From NCBI RefSeq assembly GCF_009371885.1, contig NZ_QLZA01000002.1, forward strand, positions 237,347-301,346: a stretch of 64,000 nucleotides of DNA, read 5' to 3'. Under the pieces are notes generated by a model. The model did not search any database. It was not told the DNA's origin and worked only from the letters and a program-made list of their open reading frames with translations. Shown here piece after piece: positions 9,210 to 17,651 of this stretch. Source of the DNA: Bifidobacterium tibiigranuli (lineage in GTDB: Bacteria; Actinomycetota; Actinomycetes; Actinomycetales; Bifidobacteriaceae). Position 1 is the first letter of the stretch, and each line of letters begins with the position of its first letter. The translations under genes were made by a program, and so were the position numbers.

Positions 9210-9357
9210 CCGGGGAAATGCATCATCGCAGTTCCCCGGAGAAGTAGTGAGGGGCGGAAGAGAAGGGGATTTTTCCGCCCCCCATGAGATGACACCGGTT
9301 GGGGTGGTGCCATCTCGACGGTCAGAAGTCTATAGTTGGGGGGTTAAGACTTCTGAC
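9210..9357. other. run of four adjacent stem-loops between tRNA-Thr and the rpfB-like gene
   Basis: Four hairpins lie end to end: CCGGGGAA/TTCCCCGG (9210-9239), GGGGCGGAA/TTCCGCCCC (9251-9281), GAGATGACACC/GGTGCCATCTC with one mismatch (9286-9316), and GTCAGAAGTCT with its perfect complement (9321-9357). The one nearest the tRNA could end its transcription, but no T-run follows. They lie upstream of the predicted rpfB promoter, so a riboswitch leader is unlikely. The rest of 8932-9433 holds no credible gene. Confidence 0.5.
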
Positions 9358-9433
9358 ACCTTACTCGAGGGTAAGTTTCTTTCAATCGTATGGAATACGT
9401 AGCTACCACTCTACGCCATCCCTCACGATTTCG

Positions 9434-9507
9434 AGCCTCCTGTCGGGATCGAACCGACGACCTGCCGCTTACAAGGCGGCCGCTCTGGCCATCTGAGCTA
9501 AGGAGGC
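9434..9507 (-). tRNA. tRNA-Thr (anticodon UGU)
   Basis: A complete cloverleaf is readable on the minus strand: acceptor GCCTCCT/AGGAGGC, D arm GCTC/GAGC, anticodon stem GCCGC/GCGGC with loop CTTGTAA giving anticodon TGT, and T arm with TTCGATC loop. The discriminator is U and 3'-CCA is not encoded. It is a stand-alone gene. Confidence 0.95.
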
Positions 9508-9699
9508 CTGCCTCGCTCCTGTGCAGGTCGCCGCACAACCGGCGGTGATGATTCACGGGAACGAATGACAAGCATAGCAGCCGCACACAAAGTACGATAG
9601 CGTATGTCGCGTGTTGCTGCTGCCCCACAACTCGGAGCTTACGTTACTCCTTTATGCGACTGGCATATAGCCGGATGCCGCTCGCGCGTGTCAGCCGGG

Positions 9700-10683
9700 C
9701 TAGCCCAGGCTGACAGGCTTGCCGCTTGCGCCGATCGACGGCAGCTGGCCTTCCTTGCCGACCTGGCTCGATGTGAGTCCGATCGAGTTCAGCACGGCCG
9801 TCTTCAAGTCCATGCCAAGGCTGGAAACCTTGGTCATGTCCAGCGTTGTGCCGTTGAAGGTCACGGTCGGCGTGGTCATGGCGCCCTTGTTCTGGCCCTC
9901 CGTGTTCCACAGCTCGGGGCGCTTCGGCGTGTAGGTGTTGATCGCGCTGAGCCAGTCCTGGTACTCGCGGCCGAAGGCCTTGCTCGCCACCGACTCGGGC
10001 ACGCCGGCCTTCAGCGCTTGCTCCTTGAGGGCGGCATCGCTGACGGGCTTGTAGTTCTGGCCCTCCTCGGGCTGGAAGTTTGCGGCGTAGATGCTGGCGA
10101 TGAAGCTCACCAGGTGGTCCGGATTGTCGTCGTGGCCGGCGATATAGGCGATTGCACCGGATGCGCGGCTGGAATATTGGTCGGTGGACGACCCGTCCAG
10201 GAAGGACATCGGATACAGCTCAAGATTGATCTGCCCGGCATCCATCAGGGACTTGAGGGTGGGGTCGACCTCGCGGTTGAAGTTCGCGCAGCCGGGGCAC
10301 AGTGGGTCGAAGTACTCGCCCACTGTCGGCACGCCCGCCACCTTCTTGCCGTAGCCGTCCTTCGAGATCAGGAAACCGCCCTTGTCGTTGGCACCCTTCG
10401 GCGTGCTTTTTACGTTCTGCAGCTGCGAGTAAGCGTCTTGGACGGTGAGATTCTTCGTGGCGTTGCTTTTGTGGACGTTGTGGTAGACCACGATGCCGAT
10501 GACCGCGATAAGCACCACGACGATGGCGACGACCACTGCGCCGATAATCGTCTGCTGCCGGCGCTCCTTGGCCGCCTGCTCGGCCTGCGCCTGCTGCGCC
10601 GCCGCGGTCGCGGCCTGGCGGTCGGCGCGCGCCTGGCGCTTGGCCGCCTTGTTCCTGTTGTCCTGACTGTTCGTGCCTGCCAT
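9700..10683 (-). CDS. DsbA-family membrane-tethered thioredoxin-fold protein
   Basis: 327 residues. A Lys/Ala/Gln-rich cytoplasmic N-terminus (1-43) precedes one transmembrane helix (about 45-67). The outer thioredoxin-fold domain carries the redox motif C129-P-G-C132 in YFDPLCPGCANF and a cis-Pro-like TTPTVTFNG near the end. DsbA/DsbG-like proteins make or isomerise disulfides in exported proteins. The order NLTVQDAYSQLQN, CxxC, helical insert and PTVTFNG fits the Thioredoxin_4 type common in actinobacteria. AAGGACAGG precedes the ATG. It is monocistronic as far as visible. Natural substrates are unknown. Confidence 0.88.
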   Translation of the reverse strand: MAGTNSQDNRNKAAKRQARADRQAATAAAQQAQAEQAAKERRQQTIIGAVVVAIVVVLIAVIGIVVYHNVHKSNATKNLTVQDAYSQLQNVKSTPKGANDKGGFLISKDGYGKKVAGVPTVGEYFDPLCPGCANFNREVDPTLKSLMDAGQINLELYPMSFLDGSSTDQYSSRASGAIAYIAGHDDNPDHLVSFIASIYAANFQPEEGQNYKPVSDAALKEQALKAGVPESVASKAFGREYQDWLSAINTYTPKRPELWNTEGQNKGAMTTPTVTFNGTTLDMTKVSSLGMDLKTAVLNSIGLTSSQVGKEGQLPSIGASGKPVSLG

Positions 10684-10938
10684 GCCTGTCCTTCATGCTG
10701 TGATGAATGTTCATGCTATTCATGCTGGTGGAGGCCGTGCCGCGCGTCCAACGCGGGCTCTCCACGACCTTTCACACAATTACCGCCGCCCATCATAACG
10801 GATGACCCTGTATGTTCGGGCAATGGGGCGTGAAAGTTTGCTGGTGTTTGGTGGGGCAGGGGCTTGACGCTTTGCGCTGGGATTTGGCGGCGTGAGCTGG
10901 CGGAAGCTGGGCACGTCTATGTGTTGCCTATGCACGAC

Positions 10939-13764
10939 CTACGCGTACGAGACCAGGGCCATCAGCGGCTCCCAGGATATCGACTGGTTGGACGCCAGCA
11001 CGGCCAGCGCCGCCAGCGTCACGAGCACCCAGAGCGCCGGCATGAGCACGCGTTTCCTGAGCAGGCTTGTGCCTGTGTTTGTGTGTGCCGGTTCGGTGCT
11101 GATTCCGACGCTGCTCGCTGGAGGTTGCTGCTGCGTTTCGCCCGCGTATCCGTTGCCCGCATGCGCCTGATCTGCGCCTGTTGCGGCTGCCTTGTCTGCG
11201 CGCGGCTTCGGCGGCGCGGTGAGCAGCGAGCCGGCTCCGAGCGTAAGATTCGCTGAGCGGATGACGAGCGCTGCAATCAGCCAGCCAAAGCCGCCGGCCG
11301 CGCCCAGCACTGCGGCGCTTGCCGACCAGGTGCCTCCGGGCAGCAACAGGATGGGCACCGCCCAATTATGCAATTGCACGTACACTTTGGCGACCGGCAA
11401 CGGCACAACGAGTGCGGCCACAGCCGTGATCAGCGCCGACGATACCAGCAGCAGCGCCGCGTGGCCGAGGGCTGCGGGCAGGGCTTTGACGATATGCCAG
11501 GGCAGCGTGGCCAGGCGCAGCGCGGTGTCACTGCCTTTGCGCACTCCCCCGCGCCTGGCCTCGCGATCCAGCTGTGCGGACTCGTTGAAGCCGGCGGCGA
11601 ACAGCATCCACAGCAGCACGGTAACGGTGATTAGCACTATGACGGGCATTCCGGCCATGAGCAGCCCCACGGGAATCGTGAGCATCCACAGTGCGATGCG
11701 GCCGCGCGCAAGCGTCTGGGCGCGCCTGATATCCGCAGGGTTGGGAGGCATGACTTCCGGAGCCGCAACGACTGGCTGCTGGATGCCTGCCAAATCTGGC
11801 GTGGGTGCCTGCGCTGCTGCTGGCGCTGCAGTCGCCGATGCTGTCGATGCGGGGACGAATCGGGGCGCGAACTCTGGCGTGGGAGCTGGTGTTGATGTAG
11901 GGAGGACTGAAGTTGGGGCGAGTACCTGTGCATCCGCAGCGTTCGGATATGTTGCGGCAGACGATGCCAGTGGAACCGTCAGGGGCATAGTTACCGATGG
12001 TGCGGTAGTCAATGGCACTGTGTTTAACGGAACTGTGGCTTGCGTCATGTCCTGCGCGGCGGGCGATGGTGCAGTAGGGGTGGTCGTGAACGGTGCAGTC
12101 GCGGTTGGCAGCGGCACGGTGGCCGATAATGCAGCGATCGATGGCGCTGCGGCCTGCGAATTGATGGGCGTGGTATCTGATGACACGAACTGCGTGGCTG
12201 CTTCATCAGGTGCTGCGAAGGCGGTCGAGCGACCTGCCAGACGTTGTAACGCTGGACGTGTGGCGGGGTCGATTGCCGTCGTAGGCATAGCGGCATCGGC
12301 GTTATCCGGATTGCTGCGGCTTGCAGCGCGCAGATTGACGGTTTCCTCGCCCTGCGGATTGGGTATGCGTGCGAAAGGTGTCGTGCCGTCTTGCCGCAGA
12401 GAGACTGTGGGCGCTGCTGCAGATTGCTGCAGCGACGTCGGCACGGTACGTGTTTCGCCGTCCTGATTCGCAGGCACCAGCATCGTCGGCGCTGCATTGC
12501 TGCGGCTTGCAGTTGGCGTGTCAGTATGCGGCAGCAGTTGCGTCCCGGCGTCGTCACGGGGCCACAGCGAGCGTAGATTGTCCGGATTGACGGTCAGCGA
12601 CGGCATGGCGCGAGTTTCGGCCTCCGGGCCGAAATCGCCGGACTCAAAAGGGCGCATCGCCCCGTTTCCCTGTGGCTCGTGCCCTTGCAGTCCTTGCTGC
12701 CCCTGTGAATTGCCGCCGTTCGGGGCGAGCTGATTGGTCGAGTCGGCGCTCTGACTGTTCAAGTCGCCCTGCCCGTTCAAGCCAGCCGAGCCAGCCTGCG
12801 CATCCTCCCACGCGAAGGGATTGAGTGCATCAAGCGAGATTGCGCGCAGCAGCTCATCTGGCGAATTGCGTCTGTGCGGATTCGGGTTCAGTGCCGTGCG
12901 CAGGGCGGCCATCGTGCCCGCTGGCAGCCCGGTGAGATTGGCATTGCCGGAGGCCTCGCGTTCCAGCACGGCCATCATCGGCTTCGTGCCGAACACCGGG
13001 TAACCGGTAGCCGAGAACGCCAGCACCGAGGCAAGTGACCACCAGTCGGTGGCTTCGTCGGATTCCGCGCCATCGATGATTTCCGGGGCGATGAATCCAG
13101 GCGTGCCCATCACCAACCCAGTACGGGTCACATGGCTTTCGCCCTCCCCCATCGCGATGCCGAAATCCACCAGCACCGGCCCGCTCGCCGAGATCATCAC
13201 ATTGGTCGGCTTGATGTCGCGGTGCACGATGCCTGCGGCATGCACCGCTTTGACCGCGTCAATGAGCTTGCGCGCCAATCGTTCCAGATCGTCGCCGGTG
13301 TACCGGCCGTTCGCGTCGACGTCCTGACGCAGATTCTTGCCCTCGATCAGCTCGGTGACGATGAAGGCCAGCGAATCATCAAGCTCCATATCCACGATGC
13401 TGCATACGCCCGGATGCCGCACCTTCTGCAGCGCCATCGCTTCGCGGCGCAGGCGCTCGCGGGCCGTGAGCTGGTCGCGCTCGCGCCCTTGCCCGCCGCC
13501 GGAGCCATAGCCGCTGCCATCGGCTGTCTGATTACCGCCGTCACCTATTTCATCATCGCCCGGCCCGACTCCCATCCCGTCGTCCGAACCCTCCTCGACA
13601 AACGAATCGCGCAGTATCTTCATCGCATAGGTCTGCCCGCCCCCGTCGCTCACCCGCCAGACGGACCCCATGGCACCGCCGCCCAGCCGCGAGACCAGCT
13701 CGTAGCCGCCCACAACCTCGCCAGGCTCCAGATTCATCGCGTTCAGATCGCTCATGCCTCCCAT
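10939..13764 (-). CDS. Ser/Thr protein kinase with Pro/Thr-rich linker and multi-spanning C-terminus
   Basis: 941 residues. The Hanks-type kinase domain is near-complete: glycine loop GGGAMGSVWR (28-37), Lys49 in YAMKIL, catalytic HRDIKPTN with D183, DFG D200, and an APEII activation-segment end. A Gly/Asp-rich insertion at about 57-95 interrupts the N-lobe. After about residue 320 comes a long low-complexity linker rich in Gln, Asn, Ala, Pro and Thr, then four to five hydrophobic helices from about residue 700 onward. No PASTA repeats are present, so it is not PknB; it resembles bifidobacterial kinases with C-terminal membrane segments. Targets are unknown. Starts at the 4th codon (13755) or later are possible. 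The insertion sequence lies about 135 bp upstream. Confidence 0.85.
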   Translation of the reverse strand: MGGMSDLNAMNLEPGEVVGGYELVSRLGGGAMGSVWRVSDGGGQTYAMKILRDSFVEEGSDDGMGVGPGDDEIGDGGNQTADGSGYGSGGGQGRERDQLTARERLRREAMALQKVRHPGVCSIVDMELDDSLAFIVTELIEGKNLRQDVDANGRYTGDDLERLARKLIDAVKAVHAAGIVHRDIKPTNVMISASGPVLVDFGIAMGEGESHVTRTGLVMGTPGFIAPEIIDGAESDEATDWWSLASVLAFSATGYPVFGTKPMMAVLEREASGNANLTGLPAGTMAALRTALNPNPHRRNSPDELLRAISLDALNPFAWEDAQAGSAGLNGQGDLNSQSADSTNQLAPNGGNSQGQQGLQGHEPQGNGAMRPFESGDFGPEAETRAMPSLTVNPDNLRSLWPRDDAGTQLLPHTDTPTASRSNAAPTMLVPANQDGETRTVPTSLQQSAAAPTVSLRQDGTTPFARIPNPQGEETVNLRAASRSNPDNADAAMPTTAIDPATRPALQRLAGRSTAFAAPDEAATQFVSSDTTPINSQAAAPSIAALSATVPLPTATAPFTTTPTAPSPAAQDMTQATVPLNTVPLTTAPSVTMPLTVPLASSAATYPNAADAQVLAPTSVLPTSTPAPTPEFAPRFVPASTASATAAPAAAQAPTPDLAGIQQPVVAAPEVMPPNPADIRRAQTLARGRIALWMLTIPVGLLMAGMPVIVLITVTVLLWMLFAAGFNESAQLDREARRGGVRKGSDTALRLATLPWHIVKALPAALGHAALLLVSSALITAVAALVVPLPVAKVYVQLHNWAVPILLLPGGTWSASAAVLGAAGGFGWLIAALVIRSANLTLGAGSLLTAPPKPRADKAAATGADQAHAGNGYAGETQQQPPASSVGISTEPAHTNTGTSLLRKRVLMPALWVLVTLAALAVLASNQSISWEPLMALVSYA

Positions 13765-13860
13765 CCTAGCCAGTCCCGGTCAACGATCTCGTGCTCGGGC
13801 TGCACTCGCAACACTTCCCGGGATTGCGTGCTCCAACCGAACTCACTCACTCCTGCCCTT

Positions 13861-13878
13861 AGCGTCACAAAAGGGGCA
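13861..13878 (+). repeat. 18-bp direct repeat, left copy flanking the IS
   Basis: AGCGTCACAAAAGGGGCA occurs here and identically at 15456-15473, once on each side of the insertion sequence. Here it is preceded by TGCCC, enough for only a short hairpin. The copies are too long and too far from the IS tips to be a normal IS3 target duplication. Confidence 0.75.
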
Positions 13879-13933
13879 CTACTCCATACCGACGCTGGTT
13901 GTCAATCTGGTGTGAACCGGTTGGTTGGTTTGG

Positions 13934-15082
13934 TTAGCTCGCTAGGAGTTCTGCGAGGGTTGATGGGCTGTGGGTTTTGTTGTTTGGCGCGAGGTTCAGC
14001 GTGACGGTGTTTGGCGGGATCTTGATTTGCGGCGGGTGCGCATATCGTTCGGGGTGTGTTTGGTAGAGGCTGTCGAGAGTAGCTTGCCGGGCCTGGGCGG
14101 CAGCGAGCCAGGTTCCATCGAATACCGAGGCGGGGGTGAAGCCCGCGAGCCCGCAGTGGTGGTGCTGATGGTTGTAGATCTCTACGAATTGCCCGAACCA
14201 TTCCTCGGCTGCTTGAATGCTCTCGAACGCGCCGGGCCATGCGGGAGAGTATTTCACGGTCCGGAAAAAGGACTCGCATTGGGCGTTGTCGTTGCTGACA
14301 GAGGGACGGATTAGCGACTGGGCGATGCTGTTCCTGGCGAGGAGCTCCTTCATGCGCTTGGAGGTCATCGCCGCGCCGTTATCGGAATGGACGGTCCTGA
14401 GGGCTCCTTGGTGCGCCTGGATCACCTGGCGCATGAGCCGCTCGGCGACGAACTGGTCCTCGCGCTCATGGATGGTCCAGCCCAGTATCATCCGGGAGAA
14501 CAGATCGATGATCAGGTACAGGGCGTAATGCACTCCCCGGAACGGCCCGGGAAGGTAGGTGATATCCCAGCACGCGATCTGGGCGGGGCCGGCCGCGACC
14601 AGCACGGGGGCCCGGCGCGGGGCGCGAGGGCCCCGGGAGCGCTTGGATCCGGTCGCGGCCGTGGCGATGCCTTCCTGGCGCGCGACCCTGTGGTAGCTCG
14701 ATAGCGATGCCACGACTTCCTGCTGGTCGAGATCACGGTAATACGTTTCCTCGATGCTGACTCCCGAGGCGCTCAGGCTCTCTATGATCCGGTCTTTCTC
14801 CGCCGCCGTCAGCGCTGCGGGATGGGAACGCCGGCGATGGGGAACCGGATCGATCGCCCGGGGCCTGGGAGAAGTGCGGTAATGGAAGGACGCCTTGGAC
14901 AGGCCGATCAGTTTCAAGGCCTGGTTCTGGGAGAATCCCGCGCCAAGAAGATCGCTGATCAGCGTGTTCTCGAGCGCCAGCCCGTTCTCGTATTGTGTCT
15001 CCTGCGCGGGACTCAACGCGATTCGTCCTTGTCTGAGGCGACGCCATGCTCCCGCAAGACGTCGATAGCTTTTCCCAGGCAA
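13934..15082 (-). CDS. IS3-family transposase OrfB (DDE integrase domain)
   Basis: 382 codons in this frame. It contains a helix-turn-helix region (FSQNQALKLIGLSKASFHYR) and an rve integrase core with the catalytic triad D in WDITYL, D in VHSDNGAA and E in NAQCESFFRTVK, spaced as in IS3 transposases. It is probably made as an OrfAB fusion by a -1 shift at the heptamer at 15070-15076; the frame opens with TTG at 15082, and independent initiation is doubtful. The frame ends 34 bp inside the left terminal repeat and shows no internal stop. Confidence 0.9.
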   Translation of the reverse strand: MPGKSYRRLAGAWRRLRQGRIALSPAQETQYENGLALENTLISDLLGAGFSQNQALKLIGLSKASFHYRTSPRPRAIDPVPHRRRSHPAALTAAEKDRIIESLSASGVSIEETYYRDLDQQEVVASLSSYHRVARQEGIATAATGSKRSRGPRAPRRAPVLVAAGPAQIACWDITYLPGPFRGVHYALYLIIDLFSRMILGWTIHEREDQFVAERLMRQVIQAHQGALRTVHSDNGAAMTSKRMKELLARNSIAQSLIRPSVSNDNAQCESFFRTVKYSPAWPGAFESIQAAEEWFGQFVEIYNHQHHHCGLAGFTPASVFDGTWLAAAQARQATLDSLYQTHPERYAHPPQIKIPPNTVTLNLAPNNKTHSPSTLAELLAS

Positions 15083-15375
15083 TCAGCGGCAGTGCGCATC
15101 CTTTCCAGGTCAGCGGTCGTTCTCTCGAGCTCGCGCTGGAGGCGCCTGATCTCCGCGACATCTCTTTTCGTCATGGAACCAGTATGCCGGGGAACAAGGC
15201 CCGCGCCGAGATCCCCGTCAGCCAGGGCGCTCTTCCAGGAACTCATCTGATCCCGCGTGATCCGGTGCTCCTCGAGATACGCCCCCTTCCCGCCCCGGGG
15301 CGCGCTCAGATACGCCAGCACATGCTCGCGTTTCTCCTCGACAGAAATCCCTACACTACGAAACGACTCAGTCAT
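15013..15375 (-). CDS. IS3-family transposase OrfA
   Basis: 120 residues from the ATG at 15375, chosen because a strong GGGAGGAGGAG box sits just upstream. The frame stays open to 15444, but the extra codons run into the terminal repeat. N-terminal helix-turn-helix (VEEKREHVLAYLSAPRGGKG, EEHRITRDQMSSWKSAL) and a C-terminal leucine-zipper-like coiled coil (IRRLQRELERTTADLERMRT) are typical of IS3 OrfA DNA-binding and dimerisation. Its 3' end overlaps OrfB by 70 bp. Confidence 0.88.
   Translation of the reverse strand: MTESFRSVGISVEEKREHVLAYLSAPRGGKGAYLEEHRITRDQMSSWKSALADGDLGAGLVPRHTGSMTKRDVAEIRRLQRELERTTADLERMRTAADCLGKAIDVLREHGVASDKDESR
15070..15076 (-). promoter_or_regulatory. programmed -1 frameshift heptamer GGGAAAA
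   Basis: In the OrfA frame the minus strand reads CTG GGA AAA GCT, that is G GGA AAA, an X-XXY-YYZ slippery heptamer. Slipping back one base gives GGG AAA AGC, exactly the OrfB frame. This fits the mechanism known for IS3-family OrfAB production. A downstream stimulatory structure was not worked out. Confidence 0.7.
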
Positions 15376-15425
15376 GATCTCCTCCTCCCGAGAATGGTTC
15401 ACAACCAGACTGCCAGCCAGGGGAC

Positions 15426-15473
15426 TGCCCCTTTCGTGACGCAAACCCCCGGTCTAGCGTCACAAAAGGGGCA
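15426..15473. repeat. 17-bp inverted repeat (hairpin) containing the right copy of the IS-flanking repeat
   Basis: TGCCCCTTTCGTGACGC (15426-15442) pairs with GCGTCACAAAAGGGGCA (15457-15473) at 16 of 17 positions around a 14-nt loop. The right arm plus one base is identical to 13861-13878. It could act as a terminator or be a dispersed intergenic repeat. It begins about 11 bp beyond the IS tip. Confidence 0.65.
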
Positions 15474-15575
15474 TAATGCACCAGTACTTATCCACAACAC
15501 GCCGAGAGGCCAACCCTTCGACCACATTGCCGTGTTTTCATATGCTGCGATGGCGATTTTGGATAGCGTCATGGT

Positions 15576-16606
15576 ATGAGACGTCATGATGTGGTTGAAA
15601 AGATTATTGCTCAGGCGGAGTCGCAGGGTCGATTCTTCTCAGGGACTACCCCGGCAGAGCGCAGGGCCATGATGCGCCGCGTGCATGCAGGGGAATTGCT
15701 CTGCGTATATCGCAATGTGTATGCGCGGGCGGAGCATGTGCGCACGCTTAACCCCACGCAGCGTTCTGTGCATCTTATACGAGCCTTGGCTCTCCTACAT
15801 CCTGATTGGGTATTCGCTGGCATAAGCGCTGCAGCCGTCCTTGGACTTGAGCACTCGTGGTCGCTCCATCGCGACGGGTTTGTCTATATTGCTGCACCGC
15901 ACTCAGTCAACACAAACCGTCATCCGAAATTGAGATGTATCCATGCCCCCGTCGTCAGACCGTATCGATGCGGTGGTGTGCTGGTCACCTCCCCTGCGCA
16001 GACGCTGGTGCATTGTGCGGCTCGCTATCCGTTCATTCATGCGATGCCCATGGTCGATTCCGCGCTGCGGCAAGACCTGACGAAGAAGGACGCCGTTGCG
16101 GCGACGTGCGGTCAGGTTGTGAACCGGAAAAGTGTCGATGTGGCTGAGGTGGGCATGCTGCTGCGCTATGCCGATCCTTTGAGTGAGAACGGCGGCGAGT
16201 CGTTTTGCCGCGCGGTGACTATCGAGGAGGGGTTCCCGTCACCGCAGCTGCAGCAGGAGTTCGTTGACCCGCGCAATCCTTCAGTCATATACCGCGTCGA
16301 TTTCGTGTGGTATTTGCCCGACGCCGCATCATCGTGCTGGAATACGATGGCGCGGGCAAGTACTCCGATACGCAGATGACACAGGGGCGCGGCGTTCGGC
16401 GGATTGTCCACGAGGAGCGCGAGCGGGAGGCAGCGTTGCGGCGCGCAGGTGTGCACACGATTATCAGGACGGATTTCGACGAGGTGAGCAAGCGAGTCGG
16501 GCTGGTCGCCAAACTTGAGCAGGCGGGCGTGCCAAGGCTTGGTGCCGATGCGCGAATGGCTGCATCAGCGGCTGGACCTGCTGTATTTGACTTCGAGCGG
16601 GCTTGA
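15576..16606 (+). pseudogene. frameshifted AbiEi/DUF559-like protein
   Basis: The first frame (15576-16379) has an N-terminal winged-helix-like region and reads VDFVWYLPD, then degenerates. The frame from 16322 resumes at once as RRIIVLEYDGAGKYSD and runs to a stop at 16606. Joined, they give one protein of about 343 residues with the (V)DF...EYDG..K pattern of DUF559/Vsr-like nuclease domains after an AbiEi-antitoxin-like N-terminus. One base is missing at about 16320-16322 (two bases where a codon is needed). The start lacks a clear ribosome site. The gene sits directly beside the IS. Domain naming is tentative; a sequencing error could also explain the break. Confidence 0.65.
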
Positions 16607-16666
16607 AGTCGTAGTCTCGGGGCTATCGGGCCGGATAGGCCGGCTTCGCGACGGAAGGATGTTGAC

Positions 16667-17023
16667 ATGGCTAAGAAACAGACGGCAGGGCGTGAGCGAT
16701 TAGGCGCATTCGCACCGCAGTTCGCGGCGTTCAATGATGATGTGCTCTTCGGCGAAGTGTGGAGCCGCGAGAATGAAATGTCGGCGCACGACCGCTCGCT
16801 GATCACGATTGCGGCGCTTATCAGCACGGGCAACACCGAGCAGCTTGGCGACCACTTACGCATCGGCAAGGGCAACGGCATCACGCGTGAGGAGATCGTG
16901 GAGGAGATCACGCAGCTGGCGTTTTATACCGGCTGGCCCAAGGCCTGGTCGGCATTCAACCGGGCCAAAGAGGTCTGGGGCGAGTCGGAAGAGCCGGGCG
17001 GTGAGACCAGCGGGGCTGAATAG
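16667..17023 (+). CDS. carboxymuconolactone decarboxylase family protein
   Basis: 118 residues, the usual length of a single CMD domain. Seen: FGEVWSRENEMSAHDRSLITIAALI, then HLRIGKGNGITREEIVEEITQLAFYTGWPKAW. It lacks the CxxC of AhpD-type peroxidases and so resembles the PcaC-like group. Bifidobacteria have no protocatechuate pathway to give it that job, so its substrate is unknown. AAGGA precedes the ATG. It leads a same-strand run of CMD, cupin, AKR, MerR and AKR, suggesting a redox or detoxification role shared with its neighbours. Confidence 0.85.
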   Translation: MAKKQTAGRERLGAFAPQFAAFNDDVLFGEVWSRENEMSAHDRSLITIAALISTGNTEQLGDHLRIGKGNGITREEIVEEITQLAFYTGWPKAWSAFNRAKEVWGESEEPGGETSGAE

Positions 17024-17110
17024 GGCTGAGCTTTCCGCAGCGCATGCGCAGAGCTCAACCAACATGGCAACCAGACGCAACCAGACGACAACCCACACAA
17101 AGGAGCCATC

Positions 17111-17509
17111 ATGAACAATCCCAGCGCATTCCCCATCGGCGAGCCGAACAACGCATACGCGCAGTATTTTGACGGGCAGAGCTATCTGGCGCCGCTCGCA
17201 TCCGACAGCACTGTGCAGGTGAGCAACGTGACTTTCGAGCCGGGCTGCACCAATCATTGGCACATTCACCACAAATCCTGCCAGATTCTACTGGCGGTGG
17301 GCGGTCGCGGCTGGTACCAGATCGAGGGCCAGCCGGCGCATGAGCTCAAACCTGGCGAGACGGCCTACATTCCGCCGGAAACCAAACATTGGCACGGTGC
17401 CTGCGCTGACGAGCCCTTCGCGCATATCGCCATCATGGCCCCGCAGGAAGGCGCGTGGAACGAATGGCTCGAACCGGTCGACGCCAAGGCATACGCCGAG
17501 CTTCGGTAG
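17111..17509 (+). CDS. cupin-domain protein
   Basis: 132 residues, a single small beta-barrel cupin. Motif 1 is seen as HWHIHHKSCQILLAVGGRGWYQIEG, with the His ligands in HWHIHH, and motif 2 as PGETAYIPPETKHWHGA with a further His. These residues would bind one divalent metal. Such cupins often accompany CMD proteins and aldo/keto reductases in Firmicutes and bifidobacteria; the reaction is not established. AAAGGAG precedes the ATG. About 90 bp separate it from the CMD gene, so co-transcription is plausible. Confidence 0.85.
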   Translation: MNNPSAFPIGEPNNAYAQYFDGQSYLAPLASDSTVQVSNVTFEPGCTNHWHIHHKSCQILLAVGGRGWYQIEGQPAHELKPGETAYIPPETKHWHGACADEPFAHIAIMAPQEGAWNEWLEPVDAKAYAELR

Positions 17510-17651
17510 GAACTGCTGCGGGGCAAGCTGAGACCAGTTGGGCCGCATCGTGTCGCCTCGCCGCAGCGCTCGACAAGGGCAAACGCACACAATCACGCAG
17601 GATTACAGATACGGGATTACAGATAAAAGGGCACGAAATGAAGGAGCAACT

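Larger units (their letters stand above)
13900..15415 (-). mobile_element. IS3-family insertion sequence (about 1.5 kb)
   Basis: Two overlapping minus-strand frames encode OrfA and the DDE OrfB. Imperfect terminal inverted repeats begin with TG at both ends: the left tip reads TGTCAATCTGGTGTGAACC and the right tip, read inward, TGGCAGTCTGGTTGTGAACC. The last bases before the left tip (GGT) and the first after the right tip (GCC) do not match, so no target duplication is visible. That suggests an old insertion or a rearranged flank. Both frames look intact, so it may still be active. It lies between the kinase gene and a pseudogene. Confidence 0.85.

Noticed and set aside
8932..9433. c-di-AMP (ydaO-type) riboswitch upstream of the rpfB-like gene
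   Set aside because: Expected because some actinobacterial rpf genes have one, but no matching core was found and the predicted leader is only about 60 nt.
13861..16606. Composite transposon or genomic island around the IS3 element
   Set aside because: Only one IS is present and the flanking repeats are short; no attachment site or integrase seen.
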